Origin: Mesaphorura yosii
Taxonomy: Eukaryota > Arthropoda > Collembola > Poduromorpha > Tullbergiidae
Direction: 5' to 3'
DNA: 64,000 nt
NCBI GenBank assembly: GCA_009869945.1
Contig: WIXG01000333.1
Span: 21,979-85,978 of the forward strand
Below are positions 54,801 to 64,000 of this stretch, piece by piece. The notes below the pieces were generated by a model. The model searched no databases. It was not told the DNA's origin and saw nothing but the letters and a program-made list of their open reading frames with translations. Both the position numbers and the translations under genes were made by a program. Every line of letters starts with the position of its first letter. Positions within the stretch are counted from its first letter, which is position 1.

Positions 54801-56036
54801 CATGGTAAATTAATTTGCACCTTACATTGCATTAACTATGCAAGCAGTAAAATATCACATTGGTCAAGTTTTAACCTGTCAAGATTCATTTAAGTAGTCA
54901 ACTTGTAACTTTATGCGGAGGTCGTATTGGCTCGCCGTCACCACAGGCCGATGCATATGCGAAAAGTAACTGTTTAGCAGGCGCTGACACCTGGTAATTA
55001 AAGGTGACGAAATCATGACCTATCATATTTGACCCCAAATGCATATTCCGTAGGTGTGAAGCAAGTTCTTAATCAGTGTGACAAGTAGTAGCCATGCACT
55101 GCTAGTTTCTTGGGGCGATTCGTGTCATATCTATTATCTCGACGAATATGCTTAGAATCATATACCCCTGTACTTCAAAACCTCATTGTGGAAACTCAGA
55201 GCAGTAAAAATGCATGTCTGGGAACAATTCCAGGATCAAATTCCGAAAACTATGGCGCTGTGCCTCTCAAACTGTTCCTGCCCTGAGAAAGAATTTCTCA
55301 AGACAAATCCTCTCATTGAATGCATTGTGCATTCTGATTCTGGTGATTTTGGTCGTAAATCCAAACCACTACACGAAAATTTCGTCATAAAGTCGTAGAA
55401 TTTAATTATTTATACAGTCTCACTTTTACTGCGCTTGAATTTACGATTTGACGAAAGCGAATGTGTCGAGGTTTATGTAAACAAAAAGTAATGAACATCA
55501 ACGTAGAATTATGACAAAAGAAACAAAAGGGAGGTTTTCCTTCACATAATTAAGTCCCTTTTGCATTTATCAACTCCTTCTTGTGATTTAAAGTTTTGTT
55601 TGCTCCGCCAAGTTGAGGTATTTTATGAAGCTACGTGGCTGCTCTAACACAAGAAATTTTGGACGGAGTTAAAAATTTATTCACCGCACCCTTGAAGTGG
55701 ACGATATGAGGAAGAGCCTTGACGCAAAAATCTCATACTTTAATTATAGTGTTCAACAGATTTAATGACATGATAATGCCGAGACTATTTAACCATTTTC
55801 AAGCTCGACAATTAAAGGATGATTAAATGGCCATTGTCAACGTGTAACTTAATTATATAAAGCTATAAATCTCTTCGTCACCTTTTGTCATAGCGTTCAA
55901 GTAATAAATCTTTTACTACTTTAGCCTTAATTTATAATTCGATTTGCCAAATCATTACAATCGCTTGCGCTGTTAACAATTTCATAATAATACCTCATTT
56001 CTATAGAACTGACAAGATGAAATATACAGAGAACCG
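51832..56036. other. Non-coding tract to the 3' end of the carbonic anhydrase gene
   Basis: AT-rich. The 143-codon frame at 52906-53337 and the shorter frames around 54151-54893 show no domain. An exact octamer lies at 52925. A (GCAGCC)n run near 53701 would encode alanines but sits in an otherwise unconvincing frame. The proximal part is the 3' flank of the carbonic anhydrase. On the minus strand it lacks a canonical AATAAA within about 150 bp of the stop; the variant TATAAA at 55931-55936 is the best candidate. Confidence 0.5.
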
Positions 56037-56945
56037 CTAAATAGCTCTGTTAAATTCCACTTTTCTAACACCCAACCGCTGAAGCGGTCGGTAATTTTTT
56101 CGCACGAACTCAATACCCGATACGGATCCAAGCTTTCCGGTGAGGATTGTTCGAAATGGTATGAGTTGTGCAACCGCTGTTTTCACTGGACGGTGCATGA
56201 CAATCCACTTAACTATCTCATAGCACGGAGGGATGGTGAAGGAGCCGTCATAACTGAAGAAGTCTTGAACTGCGGGTAGAAACGCTTCCAGCTTGAAAAT
56301 TGTGTGGACAGAACGCGTGATACCAGGCAGGCTAAATGAAAGCTGTGAAACTGCTGCCATTGCACGGGAGAAGCTGTCAACCCCAAAATTGATCGGACTT
56401 GTGCTGAGCTCCACACGAATTGCAATCACAGCTAGAGCGGCTGGATCGTTCGACGCCAGCGCCTCTGTGAGACTTGAGTATCTCGTTGAGTAGTGAACCA
56501 GATGGATTTCCATTGGAGTTCTGGTCCCATTAAACGTATGCTCTGAACCAACTGAGAAATTCTCGCCCCAGTGAAAGTGCAACCGCGCAAAGTGATAGCC
56601 TCCCCAATTTCCATAATGGATTCTGGGAATTATTGCGGTGGCCAGCAAGTCGAGCTGAATGCCGTCGCCCGTGTTGACCAGTGTGAAGCCACCCAGGTTC
56701 GTTGAGTACTTGTGGAAGGCCAGTTGCGTTTTGATCGGGTTTGAGACGTACGGATCGGTTGTGATATCAACGGGTGACTGGCGTCCGGAGTTGTTGTGGC
56801 AGGCTCCACCCCAGAACGACGGTCCGCATGGCTTATTGTTGTTGTAACAGAAGTCTTCATCGGCACTGCAGGTGCACTGATGCAGAGTCAGAAATAAACA
56901 CATGCAGAATAGAATGAACTGGGATTCACAAGAAACGAGTCGCAT
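56037..56945 (-). CDS. Secreted alpha-carbonic anhydrase, CA IV-like
   Basis: An intact single-exon gene of 302 residues that would reversibly hydrate CO2 to bicarbonate outside the cell. A signal peptide covers about residues 1-26. The three zinc histidines are H123 and H125 (LHFHWGE) and H148 (MEIHLVHY). The gate residues E135 (GSEHT) and T237 (GSFTIPPC) are present, as is the NYRPLQRL strand near the C terminus. Cysteines C33/C40 and C49/C241 match the two disulfides of vertebrate CA IV. Unlike CA IV there is no hydrophobic C-terminal tail for a GPI anchor, so the product is probably freely secreted. Three N-glycosylation sequons are present (NNS, NFS, NGT). The position equivalent to CA II His64, the proton shuttle, is Asp94, and Thr200 is Ile238, so turnover may be slower than in fast isozymes. 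The ATG at 56945 precedes the hydrophobic leader, and a TATA box lies 71 bp upstream. Confidence 0.95.
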   Translation of the reverse strand: MRLVSCESQFILFCMCLFLTLHQCTCSADEDFCYNNNKPCGPSFWGGACHNNSGRQSPVDITTDPYVSNPIKTQLAFHKYSTNLGGFTLVNTGDGIQLDLLATAIIPRIHYGNWGGYHFARLHFHWGENFSVGSEHTFNGTRTPMEIHLVHYSTRYSSLTEALASNDPAALAVIAIRVELSTSPINFGVDSFSRAMAAVSQLSFSLPGITRSVHTIFKLEAFLPAVQDFFSYDGSFTIPPCYEIVKWIVMHRPVKTAVAQLIPFRTILTGKLGSVSGIEFVRKNYRPLQRLGVRKVEFNRAI

Positions 56946-57015
56946 TTTGGCACGTTCACGAAGTGAAAAAAAGTGGGGATTCAGTTGATACTGTCTAGAA
57001 GTTAAATGTTCTCCG

Positions 57016-57023
57016 TATTTATA
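57016..57023 (-). promoter_or_regulatory. TATA box of the carbonic anhydrase gene
   Basis: TATAAATA on the minus strand. A CAGT initiator with its A at 56992 lies 31 bp downstream of the first T, the expected spacing. This predicts a 5' UTR of about 46 nt. Confidence 0.65.
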
Positions 57024-58322
57024 TGCAGTTCATTTCCCTATCAATTGAAGTTTTCGGACATTGCTTACGTCAATCGGCAATGGATCGCTGGAACTTATCG
57101 CGAATTTCTCAGCTTTTAATTCAGTCATATGAAATGTCAACAATGAATGCAGTCAATATTAAAACGAGTAAGCGTCATTCATTCGTTGTATGAACCTAAA
57201 CCATGCACTTGCTCCTTGTTATGTTAATTAGAGTGGGAGCATGAATATCGTGTCAAAGTTTTGCGTTTGTTACATTTGTTCTACATGACACAAAAATGGC
57301 GAAAATTCCTTTTCGGTAAATAATTAGTCTTGGCATTAGTTTAGCTTAATATTGTAAATTCTTGGGAAGTACTGGGTCGTAGTCTCATGCCTTTGACGAA
57401 TGTATCAATGAATGAACGTGAATGTGTGCATGCAACTGCATAGCAATGAGTAATGAGTGAATTGTATTGTGCATGGACGTCTTCGAAAGCGCTTTACACC
57501 GGTCAGAATTTTAATTGTATTCAGCTCTTGTAATGATGTTATTTTGTGATAGTAGTGGTCTAAAGCGATTTTGGATACAACTATTCTTTCTTTTCCTCCC
57601 GACTACGTTGGTCAAGCAATAGGAATGGCGTGGATTGCAGGGAAAGCTCAATCTTCACTAGTTAGCCGACCCGGGTCACTCGTCAGGCTACATTTTTACA
57701 AGTACCATCGTTTTTATGATGTTTATGAGCCTTAGCTTGTACGAAGTGTTAAAATAACGTACGTAGAGATAAGCAAGAACCGTCACTCTGGATTTGCGGA
57801 AAGAATGTTTTCTTTTAGCGTCCAACTCACATGGAGTGGAATATTCCTGTAATGTTACGAACAATGTGTTATCCAGAGTAGGATCATGTAAACATTCATC
57901 TACGTTTAAGATAAATAAAGACAAATAGAGCTGCACTTACATCAAAGAATGTTGCTTGTTCTTGAATTCTACCAGCCGTGCCGTGAATTCTACCGTGCGG
58001 AAAGGCTAGACTGTCACTGGTTTCGGCTACATTTGTGCAAAGACACATGACCAGTGTCCGAATTTTAGATCAACGAATCTAGACTTAGTACTTTTAAATC
58101 CGAGTACTCCATAAGTGTTAGAAATGGTCAAGTTGCAGGTCAACAATAAGAAATATAGCTGCGAGCAGGTATGCAGCCAAGAATTTGAAACAAGTAGGCA
58201 ATCAGACTAGACTAGGCTGGACCACAATTGGTAAAAGGTGTTATGTGCCTTATCATTGAGTCAATAGTAGATAAGCAGACGAGATAATCGGACAAGCAAT
58301 GATTATGGCCTATCCGAAATTT
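57024..58322. other. Intergenic: carbonic anhydrase upstream, CAP gene downstream
   Basis: AT-rich spacer of about 1.3 kb with no supported frame. The 82-codon minus-strand frame at 57688-57936 has no domain. It contains the upstream control region of the carbonic anhydrase and the 3' flank of the CAP gene. Confidence 0.5.
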
Positions 58323-58338
58323 TTTATTGCATTTTAAT

Positions 58339-58344
58339 TTTATT
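58339..58344 (-). terminator. Poly(A) signal of the CAP gene
   Basis: AATAAA on the minus strand, 36 nt after the stop codon. A second AATAAA lies at 58323-58328. Either would give a very short 3' UTR. Confidence 0.65.
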
Positions 58345-58379
58345 CACTATCATATATCCTTTATGTTTCATTCAGTAGT

Positions 58380-59059
58380 TTATTGTGGAGGCAAGACATT
58401 TGCTTCGTATTCGCCTTCCATGTTACCGGCAGGGCTGTAGAGACCGACACCCGCAGTGAAGCCGTTTGATGTCACAACACCAAACCCAAAGCGTTCGCTC
58501 GACTTCCAGACGAGTTGAGTGAAATGTCCAGTCGCCATGGAGAATCCTGGGTTGCTGTAGTCGTATGACTCGCCTTCCTGGTACCACATGTTGGTGCCCA
58601 TTGTCGCAAAGTCAGATTGGCTCCAGGTTCCTTGTCCACCAACCAAGTTTTCGCCTGCATCTCCCTTGTACGGACAGCTGTGATCAATCGCCTGCTTGTC
58701 TGCGTAGTATTGAGCGCATTGGGCAGCCAGGTTATTAAGCTGCAATTATTTAAAACATTGTTGGGCTTTAAATTATAATTCATTCATTTCGTTAATGGGA
58801 AAAGTATTACATCGACTTACGTTGTCATCCAATGTTAGCTCTGGGGATCCGTGTTGTTTACGGTCCTGGTTATGCAAATCGAGAGCAGTTTGCTGGTATG
58901 CTAGATACAGAAACGAAAGAAACTTCTCAATTACAATTAGCGAAAAATTGGAACTTGTTAAAAACTCATTTAGGCGATTCAATTTTACGTACACTGCGAG
59001 TTGACGTTGTCAGTGAGAATGAGGACGACAATGGCGGCCAAAACTTTGGTGAAAGCCAT
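58380..59059 (-). CDS. Secreted CAP-domain protein, GAPR-1-like
   Basis: Three exons on the minus strand: 59059-58993, 58900-58821 and 58739-58380, encoding 168 residues. Donors are GTACGT and GTAAGT, acceptors end ATCTAG and TTGCAG, and the introns are 92 and 81 bp in phases 1 and 0. A signal peptide (about 1-21) precedes one CAP domain. The cavity residues of the CAP/SCP superfamily are all present: H32 (DLHNQD), E79 (GENL), E104 (WYQEGESY) and H121 in the CAP1 motif GHFTQLVWKSS. The C-terminal YSPAGNMEGEYEANVLPP closely matches vertebrate GAPR-1 (GLIPR2), more than insect venom-allergen or mammalian CRISP proteins, and there is no cysteine-rich tail. GAPR-1 is itself cytosolic and membrane-associated, so the secretory leader is a difference. 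CAP proteins bind sterols and other lipids; the ligand here is unknown. Confidence 0.94.
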
Positions 59060-59212
59060 GTCTCAAACTTGCTTGTTCAAGGCGGACTGGAGTCGTGTAG
59101 ACTAGATAAATGGGCAGAACTGGATAACTTCTCGAAATTTCTTCGGCATTTTATTCTGTCCCAAACTGTCAACATAACGGCAGAGAAAACCGCACAATTC
59201 TAATTAATTGCA

Positions 59213-59220
59213 CCTTTATA
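59213..59220 (-). promoter_or_regulatory. Probable TATA box of the CAP gene
   Basis: TATAAAGG on the minus strand, about 154 bp upstream of the start codon. No strong initiator is visible at the expected distance (near 59189), so the start site is less certain than for the other two genes. Confidence 0.4.
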
Positions 59221-59865
59221 TTGAAATTATTAGGAATCGTTGCGACACGTGATTGTCGTGCTGAGAGCATTTGCATTGGCGGAATTATGGAAATATTCCG
59301 CTAGTTCCATAAAATTGAGGCATTCTCTTCAACATTTAACTAATATTTTGAAGCAATAAAGAAGAAGGCTCTTGGATTAATGTGAATTTGGAAAGCTTTT
59401 TCGATGCGGTTTAAAACAATTCCAATAAACATGACTAACAATGCGATTTATTGCCTTCCATTTATTCAGCTGGAATTCAGAAGGCCGCAGATGGCAATTG
59501 AAGCATTTCAACAAGGTCACCACAAAACTCTTGCCGGTGCTAGCTTTGTAACGGAACAGTAACCGCATGTGTCCTTCAATGATCTTGAAAGTTCCGAGCA
59601 CCCTGGACGATCATGCAAGCAGCTATCTTAAAGGAGTTACCCAGTTCTCAAGCGTTCATGTAGCTCTTTCATCAAATTTTCATGCTTCAATGGAATATCA
59701 TATTTTCTTTTCTCCAGAGACCTTATGTGTGCTTTTCGCATGATTAGAGCATGGAAAGGAGAAAAGGAACTCACTCGTCTTTAGAAATTCAATTCCGAAT
59801 TTGTTATTGTTCGGTTGGTTCGTGCCTCGGGTCATTCAAAATATAATGCACTGCCTCAGAATTCC
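59221..59865. other. Intergenic between CAP and spherulin-4 genes
   Basis: About 640 bp. The middle part (59377-59640) is less AT-rich than usual, and the minus strand is open for 74 codons beginning at a GTG (59601), with a possible acceptor GTCCAG just before it. No domain is recognisable and no partner exon was found. It could be a decayed exon, or the distal promoter of the CAP gene. Confidence 0.35.
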
Positions 59866-59871
59866 TTTATT
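59866..59871 (-). terminator. Poly(A) signal of the spherulin-4 gene
   Basis: AATAAA on the minus strand, only 7 nt after the TGA stop. Confidence 0.7.
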
Positions 59872-59878
59872 ATTCCAT

Positions 59879-60868
59879 TCACGCCAACATATCAAATAAC
59901 TGATCCAAGTAAGCTGGTAGCTGATCCCACGGATTTGGCAAGCCGTCCGACGTCGCATAAATAAATCCAACGTGTTGCTTCGCGTCTTGCACCGCATTAT
60001 TGGCCACCGTGGGCAGATTTAACGGGAAGATTCCCCACTTCCATCTTGGGTACCGGTCGTGCCAACCAGCATAGTGACTCTGATTTGGGAATCCAGTGTC
60101 GCTCTCATATATCATAACCGTATCCAGAGCGAAGGCGTACTCGGGCATAATGTCAGTTCCAGGATTACCGACTGTGAACGTAAAATTTAATGATTTTGCA
60201 TAAGAATTAAGCGACGAATAGTATGTGACACAGGCGGTGCTGCCAGGAGGTTGACATTCGTCGTATTTCATTTCATCAAAGAAGATGCCGTCCGGAAAAT
60301 ACAAATTTCTGTACGCGTCAATGTCTGCTCGTACCAGGGACGCATCACGTCTCATGTAGTCTGTTCGTACGTAACCTGCGAATAACGTAACACATCGATC
60401 ATTACCATATTTCATAAACCACACTGCTCACAGATGCACCTGGAGCTTTCGTTGACACTGCATCAATTTTCTCATAAAAATTTTCCACCCATTGAATTTC
60501 TTGCGAATTTGCACATGGCCGTCGACTCACCTAACGTGTGTACGTTGTTGGTTTTAAGTCGATTTATGGCGTCCGTGTAGCTTGGGTCTACTGTGCTGCC
60601 GGGACCACTGTTGGGATTCACGATGGCCCAAACATCGACGCTGCGGTGGGTAATCGCCGAATTGATCAGCGGCTGCCAGTTGTGAAATCCATTAGTCACT
60701 TCAGGGTACAGGTAGAGCGGGACAATGGTTCCAATCCCTACAATACGGAAAGCGACTCAATCTCATTTCACATTTCTCCCGTACAAGCAAAACGAGAGGC
60801 TTACCGTTCGTCTGAACGCACAAGGTGAGAATTGTCAGCCCAAATCCCAGTAGGTGCAAATTTGGCAT
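59879..60868 (-). CDS. Secreted spherulin-4/GH135-family protein
   Basis: Three exons on the minus strand: 60868-60805, 60737-60531 and 60375-59879, encoding 255 residues. Introns are 67 and 155 bp, both phase 1, with donors GTAAGC and GTGAGT and acceptors TTGTAG and TCGCAG. Residues 1 to about 21 are a signal peptide. The family motifs run in order: IVPLYLYP (26-33), VNPNSGPGS (61-69), LGYVRTDY (90-97), ADIDAY (107-112), DGIFFDEM (119-126), GNPGTD (160-165) and IYESD (179-183). The family includes Physarum spherulin 4 and the fungal galactosaminogalactan hydrolase Sph3 (GH135). The acidic residues D124, E125 and E181 sit where the proposed catalytic acids of Sph3 lie. A secreted glycosidase acting on an amino-sugar polymer is therefore plausible, but the substrate in an animal is unknown. 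Introns, a TATA promoter and a poly(A) signal show a fully eukaryotic gene. Confidence 0.93.
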
Positions 60869-61031
60869 TTTCTTTCCGCTACGAACTGCACCGAAGCGTA
60901 ACAATGCCTCAACTCGTCAAATCCAGGACGCGGAGACAGGCGTATATGCGTGAGCCTGGAAGAATGATTTTTTTCTGAAACTGTAAGTCACACTCGAACA
61001 CGAACAGTGCATTAGAAGCAGATGCTCTCAG

Positions 61032-61062
61032 TGAGCAGCGGAGCTCAAAATGGCTTTTTATA
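61032..61062 (-). promoter_or_regulatory. Core promoter of the spherulin-4 gene
   Basis: TATAAAAA on the minus strand (61062-61055) with a TCACT initiator whose A is at 61032, 30 bp downstream. This spacing is ideal and predicts a 5' UTR of about 164 nt before the ATG at 60868. Confidence 0.65.
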
Positions 61063-62723
61063 GAAAATTGAATTTAAATTTAAATGGCAAAACGTGATAC
61101 CTAGTTAATGAATTGATGCTCCAACCTCAGGCTACCAGCAAAGCAAAACATGGAGTGCCGTAATGTTATGCATAGGCACGGACCGCTCTTGCGAAAACGC
61201 AACTGAAGGTACTCACACGCTGAATAATGCATGCTATTTACTAAACCGTGTATTTAGACAGTGTTTGCACTGAAAGTAAAGAATGTGTTTACTCAAACTA
61301 CCAATCGCAAATAATTCGCTCCGCATTCTGCACGATCACAGACCGATTTTGCACGATCTGGAAAGAATCCATTACACTTGATTGGATCCATGATGCGCGG
61401 AGCCACAGGAAAATTAAATTGTCTACATTGACAAAATTGTTCTCATTCATCTGGCCATTCGCCATAATAACCATTAATTGTTCTGGGTCATTGATTAGCT
61501 GTCAAATGCACGAGGCAGTTTCGGCAAAATCTAAGTAATTTCATTCCAGAGGTGGCCAACTTCAGGGCTGCGACTTGCTTATTGCTTTGGCTATTGGCTT
61601 GCTCCTCCTACCGCTGAGCCGAATGCCGAAGTGAATGGAATGGAAATGGGAAATCCGTTAACCCTGTTCACCATTCGCGGCAAGATAACTAACCTGACTC
61701 AGCACCATTACCACCCGTCAATCATAATTAGTGTAATTCAATTATTTCGCTAACAATAAAATAATAGCTTGGCGAGGGAAAATCCGCAATCCGCGCGTGG
61801 TTTTGGTGAGATCCCCGACAAATGGCAAAGAAGAAGGACTCAAACACAAAAGAATGAGAGATGAAGAATCAATTTGTCATTATGATGCTGGAGAAGAACA
61901 CGCATTCCAGACAGCGTATTGTTCTAAATAAATAATACAAGTATTCTGCCCACGTGTGCTAAACTTTCTCCTGTCACGGGCAGGAGTTCTAGAGAAAGTT
62001 TATGCAGAGCAAAACATGTTGTATTAATGGACATCCAAAATTCCCTTTCTTCTTCGGTTGGCCTGCCGTTCCATTCTCTGCCTGCTGCCCGGACTTGCTG
62101 GGTGGCTGCTGCCGTTGCTTGGCTTTTCTCTTTTCTCGGCCGCGCGTCTCGGCAGTGTTTTCTCTATTGATCACATATACTTGTGTTCATTCTTGTAGTA
62201 CTTGGAGTTGGAACTGGAACTGGGTGAAATCGTGTGTATGCTGCAGCAGTGAACAGGTTGAATTTTTGAGCATGATCGTATTTCTGTTAACATACGATAT
62301 TAAAGGAACTGTTGAATTCTTTTCTCTGGACCGACTCCTGCTTCTCGTACCTGCGAGTCTGGCGAGTTTTCCCGGATACTGTTGTCATTCATAATCATTA
62401 GCTCGCCTGGGTAGGTTTTAGGTTTCTTGCGCTCTCGTCTTTCTTCTCCTCACTTCACGTCGCTCTACTGCGCTGCTGCTGCTGGCCCAAGCGCCTTCTA
62501 CTTGTTAGAATACAATTAAATCGTAAATCGTAACATTCTTCCCGGACACTAATTGTTTACGGTGCGCCGTTTGCTGTGCTTGAAGACTTTACTTCTGCCT
62601 GAATGCTTCATTTCATCTTCATTCTTCTTACTCGTCAGATCGCTCCTCGCGGCTCCGTTTCCCGAGTCTCTCACAAGTCAAGCCTTTTGTAAATGTCAAG
62701 TCAACTTGCTCAATCAAGACAAC
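61063..62723. other. Shared upstream region, spherulin-4 and receptor genes
   Basis: About 1.66 kb between two divergent genes. The left half is AT-rich. From about 62030 the plus strand becomes pyrimidine-rich and less AT-rich (62030-62160 and 62440-62500), as expected for the promoter and 5' UTR of the receptor gene. The 130-codon frame at 62002-62394 is cysteine- and tryptophan-rich without any domain and is read as a by-product of that composition. A non-coding first exon could lie here, but no initiator with a matching donor stands out. Confidence 0.45.
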
Positions 62724-63955
62724 ATGAGAGCTTTCTACCTCAACTTTTGTACTCTTCCAGCGTTATCAGGGTTTCATATCTTGTGCATTTTCTCCAGTTG
62801 GGCGATTGCAAATAACGGTAAATAATTCATGCTGTTCAGGGTAAATATTTAAGAAATGTTCAGTCTGCAGAGAATCTTTTAGCTGTGCTGAGGTGCTTGT
62901 GTCAGTTTCCTTTCTTGCAAATTACAGCTGTTCTGTTGTCTGATTTTGTATTCAAAGGTTTGGTGCATGCGAATCCAGACGCTAAGCTCCTTTACGACGA
63001 GCTTCTCGTTGATTATAACCGTCTGATAAGACCTGTCCCTAATGCATCGGAAACGGTGGTCGTAAATCTCGGCATACGACTGTCCCAGCTAATCGATGTG
63101 GTGAGTCTCACATGCCTTTTGTCTCTGATTTCCCAAAGTAGTCACTAGAGAAATTATGACAAACTTTGCCTCCGTTTAGCTTTGCGTAGGAGCCCGCAAA
63201 ACTTTCGAGTGTTGACTTGAGTAATAGATTTTGCCATCGCCATCGCCGCCTCGCATTTGTGAGATGCCGACTGCTGGAAAAATGGTCCAGTGCAGTGTCG
63301 TCAATTTTTCATATCTCTTTCACCAGGCGACTTCGTGTAAGCTTTCTCAACGGGTCGTAACGGAAAGCACACCACAATAAACAGAGGAAATTAAAGTTTC
63401 GCTTTCTCTAGAAGTCTTCCATTAATAATGCACACAACCAGAGAAGCGTTACTCGTTCGAGATGAAAACTTTGAGGGACGCGAAATGATAAATAATGCGT
63501 GTCTTGTGAGACAGGCGTGTGAATTCAAGCATTAACGTCTTTCTAACAATTTAAAATTGCAGAACATGAGGATGTCTATGATGATAACAAACATCTGGGT
63601 GGAGCAGGTGAGCCCTTCTCTTTTCTCTTTTGCATCTGGCATTGCGATTGTCATTCACCGAATTAGTATGCAGCACAGACCAGGCAAGGCGCAAAAAGTT
63701 TAGACGATTGATGACAACTTGTTTCATCTTCGCATTCGTTTTACATTTGTTCGTATTCTTTTTACCCGTATAAAAGTCTTCATGTTTCTGTTTTGCGTTA
63801 CCTGTCAGAACCTTTCACCGACTCAATTTCGCATGCAAATTACAGAATTGGGTTGATTATAAGCTCCGATGGAATCCAGAAGACTTTGGTGGAGTTGAAG
63901 AGTTGTACGTGCCATCGGAACATCTTTGGTTGCCTGACATAGTGCTCTTTAACAA
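62724..63955 (+). CDS. Nicotinic acetylcholine receptor subunit, 5' part
   Basis: Four exons are visible (62724-62817, 62958-63100, 63563-63607, 63846-63955) before the gene leaves the window at a GTAAGC donor. Introns are 140, 462 and 238 bp. The 45- and 110-nt third and fourth exons have the sizes conserved across animal receptor subunits. The ATG at 62724 is the first in its frame and starts a signal peptide ending near WAIANN. Then come the N-terminal helix ([22 protein letters not shown]), a glycosylation sequon (N60), the [10 protein letters not shown] strand, loop D with W96 ([12 protein letters not shown]), and loop A ([12 protein letters not shown]). The start resembles insect alpha1-4-type subunits. 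Loop A has Phe129 where alpha subunits have the agonist-box Tyr, as in beta subunits, and the usual NQIMTTN before the conserved Trp reads SMMITN. The Cys loop, the vicinal cysteines that define alpha subunits, and the membrane segments lie outside, so subunit type stays open. Confidence 0.93.
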
Positions 63956-64000
63956 GTAAGCGTGCGCTGCATTGAACTTTCACATCAGAAACAGAAATAG

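Noticed and set aside
56293-56866. Other frames on both strands inside the carbonic anhydrase
   Set aside because: They are shadows of the well-supported minus-strand coding sequence.
58795-59203. Plus-strand frames of 69 and 123 codons
   Set aside because: They are antisense shadows of the CAP gene exons and introns.

Overview
The window is animal nuclear DNA. It has short spliceosomal GT-AG introns (67 to 462 bp), TATA plus initiator promoters, AATAAA poly(A) signals, CpG that does not look depleted, and a Cys-loop receptor gene close to insect nicotinic acetylcholine receptor subunits. These fit an ecdysozoan, most likely an arthropod. A springtail-like lineage is only a guess from base composition and gene content. 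No bacterial operon, CRISPR array, rRNA or tRNA was seen.

Layout. From 1 to about 56,030 I find no gene I can defend. This AT-rich tract could be intergenic or an intron of a gene lying outside the window. It holds a probable non-autonomous Foldback-like DNA element (20,104-20,844, flanked by a 9-bp direct repeat), several unusually good palindromes made of homeodomain-type cores, scattered octamer motifs, recurrent pentamer doublets, and a few open frames that are only candidates.

From 56,037 to 60,868 three compact genes for secreted proteins lie head to tail on the minus strand. In minus-strand order these are a spherulin-4/GH135-family protein (3 exons), a GAPR-1-like CAP protein (3 exons) and an intronless CA IV-like alpha-carbonic anhydrase. 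Each has a signal peptide and a TATA-type promoter, and two have clear poly(A) signals. They could serve one secretory tissue, but nothing in the sequence proves co-regulation.

From 62,724 to the right edge the first four coding exons of a nicotinic acetylcholine receptor subunit run on the plus strand. It is divergent from the spherulin-4 gene across about 1.7 kb of shared upstream DNA, and the gene continues beyond the window.

The exon structures of the four genes were assembled by hand from splice consensus, reading phase and family alignment. No similarity search was run.
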